64,000 bases of DNA from Hippophae tibetana (Eukaryota; Streptophyta; Magnoliopsida; Rosales; Elaeagnaceae), in assembly GCA_037013495.1 (NCBI GenBank), contig CM072809.1:8875001-8939000 (forward strand). Direction: 5' to 3'. Of this stretch, positions 38,121-50,328 are shown piece by piece; the first letter of the stretch is position 1; each line of letters begins with the position of its first letter. Under the pieces are notes generated by a model. That model saw only the letters and a list, made by a program, of their open reading frames with translations. It was not told the DNA's origin and did no database searches. Made by a program: the position numbers and the translations under genes.

Positions 38121-38499
38121 CCAATCACAATGATACAAGGTCAGGGCTTAATTTTGTACCGAGAGATGTACTAGGTCCAAATAGATTTCTTTCTAATCCA
38201 GGGCAGTAAGTGCACCCGTGCAACAGGCACATCAGTGCAGCAGGCGCACCGCGCAACAGAAGCACCAACGCAGCAGACGACAACATGTAGCATGCATACT
38301 GTGTTTTGAGTCTCAAAATAGATAAAAATAAATACTATACTCAAGTTATTTCTATTATACATTGTGTTTATTAATAACGTGTGTATAATAAACTCTTGAA
38401 TGTAATTATAATTATAATTTTAATATAATATGATTTTTAATAAATTTATAGTAATTTATATTTATTTAATTTTTAATATTGTAATTAATAATTATATTT
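38121..38499. other. GC-rich CAGCAGGCGCAC patch and AT spacer
   Basis: At 38205-38285 a C/G-rich run repeats GTGCAACAGGCAC / GTGCAGCAGGCGCAC / GCGCAACAGAAGCACC. It probably belongs to the transposon whose end lies at 38661, but this is only suggested by closeness. The remainder is AT-rich. Confidence 0.3.
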
Positions 38500-38661
38500 T
38501 TTTAATTTATCTATACCCTATGACCTCGATTATTAGAAAAAACCGAGGTCATAGGTTGTTACCTATGATCTATTTCACTTAGGCCTCGGTTCTTATAACC
38601 GTGGTCATATACCTATAGTCATGGTTACAAACCGAGGCTATATGTACTTTTTTTAGTAGTG
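38500..38661. mobile_element. One end of a CACTA-type element
   Basis: Reading from the right, the end is CACTACTAAAAAAAG at 38661, the usual CACTA terminus. It is followed inward by subterminal repeats in both directions: AACCGAGG, ACCGAGGTCATAGG, GGCCTCGGTTCTTATAACC and CATATACCTATAGTCATGG. No opposite CACTA end was found upstream, so the element is truncated or the other end is too diverged. Confidence 0.55.
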
Positions 38662-39608
38662 TAATAATCAGATTTGAGATAGCTTACGTGATACTTCGGT
38701 AAGTACTTCATACATAATATTACGATTTTAAATTTAAATACATTTTTATTTTTAAGTAGTTCAATTATGTCTCTTATTAATAAAAATATAATCTCTTTTA
38801 AAAAATATTGATTTAGGTGATAAAATGAGTCTACAATTTCTCTTATTTAAGGAGCTTTTTTATTAATATATAAAAAAAGAATTTTAACGGGTGTTCCTCC
38901 CATTTAAAGCATGATATATAGGTTTGATTATTTTAGTTTCAAAATTTATTTATTTATTTATTTATAGTTGTTTTAATAATCTATTTCTTAAATTTCATAA
39001 ATTAAATTGATGACGAAAAAATTTAGATTGTACATACACACATAAAAATGTTATTAATGTTAATTTTTTTTTGAAAACTAACACTTATACAATTCCCTCA
39101 AACCTAAACATCCAAAATTAACAATCTTTGGAATACGAAGAAATATATTTCTTGGTCTCTTTCATCTACTTCTCCATCCCCTTCTTCATCTGCTCCTTTC
39201 TTTGCTTCTCCGTTACTTCTACCTTTTGCTTTTGAAATTGTTTTTTGTTACTTACTTTAATTTAATTTCTTTTCAATAATGAAAATGTTATCAATTTTCT
39301 TGAGTCAAACAATTAGAGTTAGTATACTAATTGATTTTAGTTTCCTCTCTCAATTTCCTAACTGTCTCTTTTGAGTCTATGTTTCTTTCTAACTCGTCTT
39401 ATTCGAGTCTAGCTTGCTTCTTAAGTCATCTTGTTAGGAGTTTACATGGTTTTGTTCTTAATTTCTATAGTTTTTTTTTCAAAATTAATGATGGAGAATT
39501 ATGTTCTAGCAACGAGCTTAAGATTGGTTGAAGGACGATAAGATTCAGATGAGTATAGTGTGGATAATGACTTTGGTTCAAGTTGGTTTGGTGATTTTTA
39601 TGGTATTA
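38662..39608. other. Intergenic region
   Basis: Mixed AT-rich sequence with a T/C-rich segment at 39150-39250. A short plus-strand open frame at 39331-39531 shows no known domain. No gene is supported. Confidence 0.4.
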
Positions 39609-40406
39609 ATACTATTACAAAACTGGGCTTTAAAGTTGATTTAAAATTTATAGTAAGATTTAAAATTTAAAGTCGATCCAATGTGTGAACCGACTTATTT
39701 TTTTATACATATTTTACTTATTAAAACTTGTATTCGATCACATATAACAGAAAAAACCAAAATCTGTTTAACAAAGTTTAAATAATACAAATAATTGATT
39801 GTAATTACATAAAAACCAAACATAACAAATATATACACATAAATATAATTACGAAATACTTATACAAAACCTACATAATAAAAACAATAACATACATAAT
39901 ACAAAAATTAATACACATAATATACAAAAATAAGGCAAAGTGAATAATAAGTGCATAAGATTAATATAAATACTTACAAGAATAAATGAAGTGACAAAAT
40001 GAAGGAAATGAAGAAAAAATGGTGTTTTGTAAATGAGAAAATAGGTATAAATTTTGTGAGTATTTTGCTCAAAAAAATTGAGAATTTGAAAGATAATTTG
40101 GAGAGAAAGAAAACTCACTAAACGGTGCTGGAGTTGGTGATCGAAAAATGAAAAAAAAAGTGGAAATAGAGTGTTAGATTTTGGATGTTGTTTACAGTGT
40201 TACAAATAAAAAATGTTGTGTCTGATAGAGAAGAAAAGAAAAATATGCACATGTATAGCGTCAATTAACGTGTTGAATCGACGCTACACGTAGAACGTAA
40301 CTTCAGTTCTACATATCAATCGACGCTATACACGTGAATAACGTTGATTCAATACGTTAACCGATAATAAAAACTATGCAAATAGTGTCACATTTTGTAA
40401 TAGTAT
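39609..40406. mobile_element. Small non-autonomous DNA transposon, CACTA-like ends
   Basis: ATACTATTACAAAA at 39609-39622 and its exact reverse complement at 40393-40406 bound about 800 bases. Just inside the right end are inverted subterminal motifs built on CGACGCTA(C/T)AC and AACGT(G/A)TTGA (40258-40370). Inside the left end is GGCTTTAAAGTTGATTTAAA followed by AAAGTCGATCC. CACTA elements have similar TACAAAA-type ends. No transposase is coded. The target duplication is not clear because the ends run into AT-rich flanks. Confidence 0.5.
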
Positions 40407-42797
40407 AATAAATAGTTGTTAAGTCTTATTTTTAACAAAAACAAGACGAAGGTTTGGGATGTAAGTAAGCTCGTTAAGTGGAGTGTCTTCACTCTTTTTT
40501 TGAGGTATTGAACATTCATGTAAACAAATATGGTGAGATTTAAGAATTTGACTCGCATGGATGCTGTTTTGGATTTTTTTTATTTATGGTTTTAGACTTG
40601 GATTGTTTTGTTTTATTATCATGGTTCGGCCTTTGTTGCTTTCTTGTTAGTTTGTGCTATTTTTGTAGCAAATTTATCTATTTTCTTGTTACTTTATTGA
40701 ATAGTTAGGAAATAATAGGGTATTGTTTTAGGAGTTTAGCTAGTTGTGTAGCTGATGTTGTAATCGTTATACTGTAATGCTTTCGTTAATACAATTTTTA
40801 TTCAAAAGGAATAGGAAGAAATATGAGTTGGTTTTATTAAAAAAAAGTGTGAATTTTTTTCTTTTTGAGAATTTTATAGGTGCCTATTTATATAATTAAA
40901 AAAAGAAAACCTTAAAAAAACAATGAATCTGCCTACACACAAGAATTTTGATTTCCTAATTAGCAGAGTGCAATTTAAATTTTTTTTTTTTTTTGCCTTT
41001 ATAAAACCCGACTTAATTAAACGAGTACAAAAACAAATACCATCAGAATGTTTTTTTTTTTGTAAACTTTAAAATCATTAAAATCACTAAAGATACAAAT
41101 TCACTAATTATATCCTTATCCCGGCCACATTCATTTGTGAGTTGTATTCATGGTATAATAATTATGAACAAATTATATTTTTGTTATGTACGTTTCATAT
41201 TTATCTCAGATTTATAATTATTAATTATTATTTTTAAAATATAATTTATTGAATTTGTTTATGTTATCTTAACATAGCATGCCGTGTGTAACATATTATG
41301 GTTCTATTTTTAAAATTTTCAAATTACATTTGTTAAAAGAAATCAGCATTCTTTACTCTCTAGGAAAGTTACTTATAATTTAATTTAAGACAAATGAGTA
41401 TAGATAGTTAAAATTAGGTAGTGATACAAATTACAAATAATATATTTTTAATAAGAATTTACAATTTATACATCCAAAATTTTATGAGTATTAGTGAAGC
41501 TGATCTACTTTGCATGTATTCTCTCATGTTATATTATTTACTATAAACAATTTTTTTGATTAATTATATAAATACTTTATATTAATAAAGAAAAAAAGTA
41601 GCTTAGTTTTTCAACGTATATCTCTAATTTCTATAAAATACTACAAAAGTTTTTATAAAAAATCAATATAAAATTAACTAATACAATATTTTTACCCATA
41701 CTAATTGTGTAGGTTATTTATTATAAATAACATTCTATCAAATAAAAAATAAATAAGTGTATTTTTTATTTGATAAGTGTTAATAATTTGCCTATAAATT
41801 ATATAAGATATAATATTTTAAGATTAGTAAAAAATATATTTATATTATAAGATAAATAATTATAATTTAATTTTTTTAATATTTTAACTATTAATATTTT
41901 ATTATTTAATTGATAAAAATATATTTTTTAAATAAATTATATAATAATTAAGAATATAGTAATTATTATTATCTTAAAATACGTGAGTGTCTAAAAATTC
42001 ATAACATTTGAATTTAACTTTTATATATATATATATATATATTACTTGATTGATAAAAAATATTTTTTTTAAATAAATTATATAATAATTGAGATTATAA
42101 TAGCTATTATAGCAAAATATATGAATATTTTCTTCAAAAATTTAGGAGATGTGATTTAAACTTATTCTAAATGAGAATCACATGTCATGAATTTTTAAAA
42201 TTTATAATTATAAAAAATAATATTTTTTATAAAAATTTATATATTTTAATTATTAAAAAATATGATATAATATTTTATATTAAATATAATATAATTTAAT
42301 CTTATATAAACTTAACAATAATTATTTAAATACATTAATATAAAATTCTTAATTTAATATTATTAAAATTTTATTTTTATTATTATAAATTTTGATTTTA
42401 TTTTTATAATTTCTTCTTTTAAAAAAAGTGATTTTTTTTGTCCGGCTTAACTTGTACAGTTATAATTAAACTCAAACTCCTTAAACATGTTCGGACTTCG
42501 GTTGGCTTTTTAGAGGAACTCGACATGTAACAACTTTTTAACATGCAATAGAGGGAGGACAATATAGTCATTTGAGTTGAAAATATAAATATTGGTTACA
42601 ACTCGGCTGTCAAAACAGATAAGCCAGAAAACCCATAATTAAAGACAGCTGTAATGACATTACCGTAAATAACTGAAACTTCGAGGTGAGGATAAAATAC
42701 TTTAATTTTAATAAAATCTATTGAAGATCCAACTTTGCCAACCAGAAAACCCAATTTCTCCCTTTCTCGCGACTCTACGAAGAAATCTAGAGAGTTC
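40407..42797. other. Intergenic region upstream of BRN1
   Basis: At 40440-40810 the plus strand is T/G-rich (GGTTCGGCCTTTGTTGCTTT, GTAGCTGATGTTGTAATCG) and resembles the untranslated 3' tail of a LINE, without coding support. From 41000 to 42450 it is AT-rich, with a TA dinucleotide tract near 42010-42030. The last 330 bases should hold the BRN1 promoter and 5' UTR. Confidence 0.4.
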
Positions 42798-42806
42798 ATG
42801 CATTAA
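42798..42806 (+). promoter_or_regulatory. Two-codon upstream ORF overlapping the BRN1 start
   Basis: ATG CAT TAA starts at 42798 and its stop codon shares the A at 42806 with the ATG of BRN1 (TAATG). A scanning ribosome that uses the first ATG would terminate exactly on the main start. Whether this uORF is used depends on the transcript start, which is not visible. Confidence 0.6.
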
Positions 42807-45800
42807 TGGCGGAAGGGGAAAATGATAGAACATTGAACAGCGAAGAGAGGGTAAAGCTGTTTGTAGGTCAGGTACCTAAGCACATGACGGAAGCTGAGCT
42901 TCTCACAATGTTCAAAGAGTTCGCTTTGGTCGACGAGGTCAACATCATAAAAGACAAGATCACTCGCGGTTCTCGAGGTTCGCTTTCGTTTTCTCTCTCT
43001 TTTGAGAGTCTATTTACTTGTTACATTGGATACTTCTTCGTTGTTCTCTCGGTTTCGTTTTTGAATTTCTCTTTTTAGCTGACAATGGCTTTTGTCTTGC
43101 TTGATTTATGAGGATGAGGTTGAAATTCGTAGTTGCTTTGGTGTTTATAACCTAATTCCTTGTGTTGTTGTTTTTGGGTTTTCGGTTTGGCGTATTTTTC
43201 AGGGTGTTGCTTTGTTACATGTCCGTCGAGAGAGGAGGCAGATAAAGCGGTCAATGCGTGCCATAATAAGAAAACGCTGCCTGGGGTCAGTGGATATTTG
43301 GATCTCTGTGTGTGGTTGCTCTATACCTTTTATTTTTCCGATTTTCCTTGTCGGCAATTTTAAGCAATGACATTTAATAGGATTGGGATGATCTATGTCT
43401 TACATCTGAATTACTGCTTTTCTATGTTTTTACTGAGCAAATAACTGCACCCTTTTCTTGTCTAGAAGAGCAATTCTAATGATCTTGAAGTTGCTACATT
43501 GGCTAAACATGCAGACTATGATATTGAATCATACAATGTTGGATACGTTTGATTAATTTTTTTTATTATCTTCTCCTTTACTTGGCTTGATTGATACCAC
43601 CTGTAGTGAATATATTTCCATGTACCAACAAGTAGAAGTTTTTTTTTAATCTTCCATCCAGGAAAGCATTTCTTCCCCCCTCCTTCCCTTTCTTTCCTCC
43701 TCCTCCTCCTTTCATTTGTTTGATTATCAGTTCAAATCCTTTTACATATTCAGTTTGCTTGCTTTTGCACTACATTACAGAAGGATAATGCAAAACAAAT
43801 TACATTACCGCTTGGGGTCAAAGAAGAAAAAGTTAGTTAATTCAAACCCAGTATTAAACGAACGTAGTGAATTACCCTACTCTATTAATATCATTTCCAT
43901 GAAATATTCACCATGTCTTTCACCTTTAGGCACTTGTTGGTTGCAATTTTTATGCTTAGAATGATAATTTAACAGCACCATGCTTAAATAGACAAATCTT
44001 ATGCGCTCATGCAATTTGGCATTTTCCTGGATTAGGTATTAGAGTGACTGGGGGAGCCCTATGTGGGCATTGCTGGACCTTCAAGTATTTTCCCAGGCAA
44101 GCTTCTCGGTTGAGCTCTTGCCCATGCCTGCATGGTTCATTGCAATTCGTTTGATGCTAAACATTGTTTTTTTGGACATTGAAAAGCCAACTTAAGATTT
44201 ATCCGATTGTTTGCCTTAGACGAGCATAATTTTTTTTGCACATTTTTTTATCATGTAATGCGGAAGTTTGTCATTTTTTATAATTTTATTTTTGTTATAG
44301 AGATGTCTGGAATTGGGTTTATGTTTTTCATTTTTTTATAATTTATTTGATTTTTCTTCTTACCTTAACTTTTTCTCTTACCGAGTGTCACCCTTTTCTT
44401 CTTGTTCAATTCAGGCATCTAGTCCATTGCAAGTGAAGTATGCAGATGGCGAGATGGAAAGGCTAGGTGTACTATAATTTTAATATGACATTACATAGTA
44501 CTTCTTTGTGATGATTTATTTGAATTCTTTTGTACGTGTGTTTTTGTTTGTTGTGCTAAATTATTTCAGTCCTTCATATGTATTCATATCACTTTCTTTG
44601 AAATTTAGAGCACAAGCTTTTTGTTGGTATGCTTCCAAAGAATGTATCTGAAGCTGAACTCTCCACTCTTTTCTCTAACTACGGAACTATAAAGGACCTG
44701 CAGATATTAAGAGGTTCTCAGCAAACAAGTAAAGGTACGTAGTTTGTCATTATGATTCTTCTTTGGCATTACTTGCTAGCTATAAAACTATTAAATTGGC
44801 TTTCAATAAGCCTTAATTACTTCAAATATTTTCTATGCCAGGTTGTGCATTTATGAAGTATGAAACTAAAGAACAAGCCCTTGCAGCCCTTGAGGCCCTC
44901 AATGGAAAGCATAAAATGGAGGTTTGTCTTGACTAATGTTCTTTGTGAAATATTATGGTGACTGAGCATTGGGTACTCTCCTTGACTATACTGCTTTTGA
45001 GCAAAGTAATTGACTATAGGCATGCTAATGTTGATATGATAATCTTATTTGTTTCTTTTGGTTCCTCAGGGTTCAGGTGTTCCTTTGGTTGTCAAATGGG
45101 CTGATACAGAGAAGGAAAAGCAAGCTCGTAGAGCTCAGAAAGCTCAATCGCATGGTTCCAATATGCCAAATAATGATTCACAACATCCTTCATTATTTGG
45201 AGCTTTGCCAATGGGTTATGGCCCACCATACAATGGTTATGGTTACCAGGTTGATTTTGTGACCATGTTTGTATGCATTAATGAACTAAGATGTTGGAAT
45301 TTGATCATTTCTTTCATATCATCTTGTTGATAATCTACTTTGTCTTTCTCTTCTATTTGGGGCTCTGTTTTCTTATTTTGCTACATTAAATACTAATAGA
45401 TGATGCATTGCTTTATTTTTAGGCTCCTGGAACTTATGGGCTCATGCAATACCGGTTGCCACCAATGCAGAATCAACCTGGTTTTCATAGTATGATACCT
45501 CCAGTAAACCAAGGAAATGCCTTAGGTGGACTAGCTCCTGATCTTGCTCCAAATATGATACCTAGAAGTTATGCAATGCCTCCTGCGAGATTTGTGGGTT
45601 CTGCATATCCCGCAGTGGCGGGACTTCAGCATCCAGTCACATATCCTGGAGGAATGATGGGTCATCGGCCTTTAGGCGGTTCACCTGGTTCTTTTCCACC
45701 TGCAGTTGCGAGTGGTAGTTCTGGAACATCTCCTGGATCAAGTAAGAGCCCCGGTGGACAGGTTGAAGGTATTCACACAAATCTATCTATTATGAATGTA

Positions 45801-46214
45801 AATTATGTGAAGTTTGGCAGTCTGTTGATGATATTTTTTAATCATTATACTCCTCTGACACAGGTCCCCCTGGTGCAAATTTGTTTATTTATCATATACC
45901 TCAAGAATTTGGTGATCAAGAGCTTGCCAATGCTTTTCAACCTTTTGGAATGGTCTTGAGTACCAAGGTTTTTGTTGATAAAGCTACTGGAGTCAGTAAA
46001 TGTTTTGGTGAGCACTATCACCAGTTACTTCTAATTTTGATTGAGTTACATGGAGATCCATATCTCTGATTGGACTCTATATGCAGGATTTGTTAGTTAT
46101 GACTCACCAGAGGCTGCACAATTGGCCATTAGTGAGATGAATGGTTTCCAGTTAGGTGGTAAGAAATTAAAAGTTCAGCTCAAGAGAGACAACAAACAGA
46201 ACAAACCTTATTGA
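42806..46214 (+). CDS. BRN1: BRUNO-like RNA-binding protein, three RRMs
   Basis: CELF/Bruno-type RNA-binding protein. In Arabidopsis, BRN1 (RBP-DR1) and BRN2 bind the SOC1 3' UTR and delay flowering, and RBP-DR1 acts in defence. Nine exons: 42806-42977, 43203-43285, 44415-44466, 44609-44734, 44842-44921, 45070-45249, 45423-45768, 45864-46007 and 46087-46214; 436 residues (Arabidopsis about 441). RRM1 has KLFVGQVP at 17-24 and RGCCFVTC. RRM2 has KLFVGMLP from about 105 and KGCAFMKY. RRM3 has NLFIYHIP from about 352 and KCFGFVSY (392-399). A Gly/Pro/Met-rich linker ([18 protein letters not shown] and following) joins RRM2 and RRM3, as in the family. The tail ends [15 protein letters not shown]. 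All phases fit. The start is set by homology to the short acidic N-terminus. Confidence 0.96.
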
Positions 46215-47689
46215 GTGATGCTGAGGGGAGGGATATAAGGGGCTGAGTTGCTAATGACAAGTGGTTGCATAAAAGCCGAATATGCAGTAGATACTGAAGC
46301 ACTCCATCATGGCTGGATTATGATAATCTGGTCCTTTACGGTTACTCCATCCTGCTTTTGCCCCTATGGGAATGAATCCCTTAAACTTGTAATTCGTGGT
46401 GCATTATGTGCCAAAAAATTGTATCTTGTGTATCATTTAAATTTCATTTAGACACTAACAATCATTTATTGATTCTTCCTCGTGAACTGCTGCTGGTTGT
46501 ACAATTCTCTGGAAACATTCATATGATAAATGTTACCAATTCTTTCGTTTCCACAATTTATTGACTGAATTTTACATGATATTTCTTGTCAATTTTTGTA
46601 TCGACAGAATGTAGAATATTCTCTATTAAAATTATTTTGAGTCTATCAAGTTTGTAGGACTGTTTCTGTTTATTTTCTCTCCCCTGTAAATCATTACTGC
46701 ATCTGGTTGTATGATGTTGTTTTCCTATGCAGCATATCTCACGTGGATCTTCTCTCACTTGCTTATTTCAAAATATTGGAGATCTCCCATGGATAGTTCG
46801 ATTTGTTTAAGGTGCAGGAGTCGTGGACTGAAACTCCTGATTTTCCAACCTGTATCAGTCTTCCTTTGCAGTAACCTAAAAAAATGATGTTTTTGTAGTT
46901 TAACTGTAGATTCCAAAGTCTGGTCTAGCTGCTTTGTTGCCAACAAATGTTGTAATCTATGGGTGAGATTGAAGAAACCTCGACTGTAACAGAGGAAGAA
47001 TGCAACATTCAGGTTTAAAGTTGGTCAAGGTATGATACTGAACTAACATCCCCCTGTGGCTCTCTAAGAGCACCTATAAAAGAACCAATGTCAACAGGTA
47101 GAGTTTGTTCCTTATGGTTTCGAGGCTTGGAAGATTTTGTAAGTAAGTTGGCTTGATGAAAGTTCATTTGAGCTTGAAAAATTATGCCTAGAACTTGAAT
47201 GCCAGTATCTTGTGAATAATAAAAAAAAACCCAACTGTAGACCTCTTGAGCAATAGGAAAAATGGTGGTAGTCTCGTACAAAAAGTTATATTTTCTATGT
47301 TAAATTGCATCTCAAAACTAATAGCTTACAACAACATTTTATATCCCATGTTCACATCCATTGTTATGTTGCTGTCTTTGAAATACCATTTGTGAAAGAA
47401 AGAAGAAAAGTTGATCAAATCCAAGATTTGAAACACTAATAATTTCTTAAACTTCAGCATGAATTCTGTTGGCTTTATCAGAGAATATTTCCTACATATT
47501 TGGTGGGTTAAGAGAAGGAATAGTCTCTTTTTTGAATTGCTATTAAGAGTCACTTGATGGGTATTAAAACCAGGGCTAGTTCTTGGTCAAGAAGGACCTA
47601 TTTGATTAGAATTAGGGAGAAAAAGAGCATTTAATAGAAGCATAGTAGTGTTATTCTGGTCATCCATGTGCCAAAAATATGACAAGTTA
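46215..47689. other. BRN1 3' flank
   Basis: The first 400 bases should hold the BRN1 3' UTR. A minus-strand open frame at 47015-47281 (88 residues) has no recognised domain and may belong to the retroelement remnant that follows. No gene could be supported. Confidence 0.4.
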
Positions 47690-48380
47690 TTGGACTTCAT
47701 AATTGGCATGTAACCATTCTTCGTAGATAGGAATCATATTTGATCCATTAACCTGACGTTGCATTGCAATGTAAAGGTTGTATTCATGTGTGAAATGGTC
47801 TAAAATCCCATAGTTGAAGCAAAATTCTAACAATCTTTCATATATGAATTCAACCCACAATTTAAAACCAAGAGTGATTTTACACCCAAGTAAAAGTGAC
47901 TCATGCACATTTAATTCGACTATAAAATGCAAGTAGTTTTGTTAACCAACTGTTTTTCTTCATTTCTATCTATTTGAATGAGATTGTCTATGAGATTTGT
48001 CAACTTTTTAACATTAACAATTCTCATTCTAGCAAAATACATTCAATAAGCTTGAGCCCAAAAAGTGGGTGAGTTTAATTCAATTTCTTTGATTGTTAAG
48101 ATATGGTTCCATTCTTTTAGTATAATAAGTGATTTATTTACGTGTTAAATACATTTTTTCCAAACTACATATCTCTCTTCTATAGAGGAAAGAGTGAAAG
48201 AAAAGACATTGATTCTATAGTCTTTGGTTACTATAGATAAATCCCCTTATATGTCCAAATCTATGTGGATAACCATTAACACCTTATGCTTTTTAATGAT
48301 TTTACTTGTCAAGACTTTTTCAATTAATGGAAGATGCAAATAAAACTTCCACAAGGTCTTTTTCTAGTTCAATCTTAGAT
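47690..48380 (-). pseudogene. LINE ORF1-type remnant (DUF4283 and zinc knuckle)
   Basis: Read on the minus strand, fragments follow the order of the plant retroelement DUF4283/zf-CCHC_4 protein: LIILKEWNHILTIKEIEL, a PTFWAQAY segment, LVELNVHESLLLGCKITLGF, KLWVEFIYERLLEFCFNYGI with LDHFTHEYN (a decayed CX2CX4HX4C knuckle), and IYEEWLHANY (family motif YGxWLRA). The frame is broken by stops and shifts, and the second Cys and last Cys of the knuckle are Tyr. It is clearly a dead copy. Upstream bases to about 49070 may be its leader. Confidence 0.7.
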
Positions 48381-49224
48381 AGATTGTAGGCGATTTATTT
48401 TGTTTATTCAATTAAATCTCAAATCTTTTTATTAGAGATGAATTGGGCCTAGGTTCCATGAGAGAGAAGAGTGATTGTTTGAAAGGAAGTAACTATAAAG
48501 TTTTTTTGAGTTATTTTTGGATGATAGTAGGCAATGGAATAATGCATGTCATACCTGTTATTTATAGTCATAAATTGAATCTTTAATTCCAAGTTTATCT
48601 TAATAATGTTAAGAGTTATTTATAAATTCGTTAAATTTTTCATCTTCTACTAACAATAGATAGTAGCTAGAAAACGTGATAATATGAAAATGGTTAGAAA
48701 AAAAAGAGATAAAAGCTATATAAAAAAATACATGTAAATGAAGAGTTTGGATTTGTGTAGGTAGGTAATAAATGAATTTGGTTTTAATTTGTGAATATAA
48801 GCACGCATAAGAGCAATAATGAAAAGGATAAGTTGTGTTAATTAAACAATTTCTTGAAAAATGAAAGGGTAGCAACCATAATCAAACTAGTGATTGTGCT
48901 ATTTGGAAAATGATATATGGTACTTCTATGCAATTGGTTTGATTTGGAGGTAAAAATGATGAACAAAACTCGAAATTCAGTGAGAAAAGTGAGAAAAGAA
49001 AGACTGATGATGATTAGAAAATGATTGTAATTTGAGAAGGAAAGTTTAAAGTTGATTTTGATCAATTAATAGGCAGAAGAAAAGGTGCTATTTATCTACC
49101 ATAAGACAAGAAAACGAGAAGGCAATGTACTTTTTCTAAACTGTCATATTAATTATTTAAATAAATAAATAATAATAATAATTAATATTATAACATATTT
49201 TATATTTTAATGGTGTTTTTTTAA

Positions 49225-49930
49225 ACTAGCTAAAACTTAATCTAAAACTCATAATTTCATGTATAAAATATCAAAGTATCCTTATTACATAAACTCAATA
49301 AAATGAAAATACGATTAGATCTCACAAGATCTCCGACGATCGTCGTCCGTCGTTAGTGACTCATCGTAGTTTCGATGACCTTTGTCGATGATCTACTAGA
49401 TGTAACCTATTACATCAACATGTACATTTATATGTAACCTATTAAATCTACCTTGATTCTTGAAACCTGTTACATCTACATATATGTTTGTATATAACAT
49501 ATTACATCCACCTCTATAAATTAATCGATTCAGTTTCACTCTATAATTTATAAATCAAATCCTACTTTTGTATGTAATATGTTAAATTTACTTTTATTTT
49601 TAGATATAATATGTTACTTCTATCTCTAATAGGGTCGTCAAAGCTCTACTAAAGATGTAACATATTATATTTAGTTCTATCTTTACATCCACCTTCGAAT
49701 AGGTCGTTTAAGCTTCAACGAGATTATTGGTAAGACTATTAGAGCTTCAGTAAGATCTTCAGATAGTAACCGAAATTCCGATGAGGTCGTATGAGACATG
49801 GTAAAATATTATAATGATTTTATTTTATTAAAATTATAAAATACAGACATTTTAATCTATTTATTGAGTTATTTGATATAAACATGAGTTTTTAGGATGG
49901 ATTATTATTAGTTAGAAAGAATTGATAAAT
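49225..49930. repeat. Array of TGTAACCTATTACATC motifs, possibly inside a TIR element
   Basis: Between 49395 and 49700 the near-palindrome TGTAAC(C/A)TATTACATC and variants recur about seven times at uneven spacing. On either side lie GC-richer stretches with CGTC/CGATG words (49320-49395, 49645-49795). The outer parts are weakly inverted relative to each other (CTAAAACTCAT...ATATCAAA at the left; the reverse of CTAAAAACTCATGTTTATATC at the right), so the whole could be a non-autonomous transposon. Confidence 0.4.
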
Positions 49931-50328
49931 TTATTAAAAATGATGTTATATAGATAAAAAAAAAATTGGAGTTATTAAGTGCTCATAAGCCCAATACAAA
50001 TCGAGCTGTGTTTTCCTAAGACACTAAGCCCAAATTGTCCTAGTCTCCTAGCATAGTAAGTAAGGAAATAAGTCTTTCTCAAATGAAATCTCTATTCCCA
50101 AGTCCAGTCCAATTTCATAACATCATTAGCTGTAACCTCAAATTTCCCAGTTCTGCCAGTACTTTTCTTATTTTCCACTCCACAGCTTCTTCAAATTCCA
50201 GAATTTCACTTGATTCCTATTTAATTTATAATAGTCTTCTCAATCTCACTTCAAGCATATAACTACACTACTTTCCTTAACCATCTTCCCAACCTCTCTG
50301 CTTATAAATCGCATTTGTTATAGCAAAG
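49931..50328 (+). promoter_or_regulatory. NPL4 upstream region
   Basis: Contains GCCCAATAC and AAGCCCAAATTG (GCCCA, site II-like words common in housekeeping promoters) at about 49990 and 50030, and a C/T-rich leader near 50165-50320. No uORF was judged convincing. The main start is at 50329. Confidence 0.35.

Noticed and set aside
38125-38362. Cys/Leu-rich minus-strand frames near 38.2 kb
   Set aside because: They are produced by the CAGCAGGCGCAC repeats; no gene structure is present.
47015-47281. 88-codon minus-strand frame as a small gene
   Set aside because: No recognised family, and it lies beside a dead retroelement; function cannot be supported.
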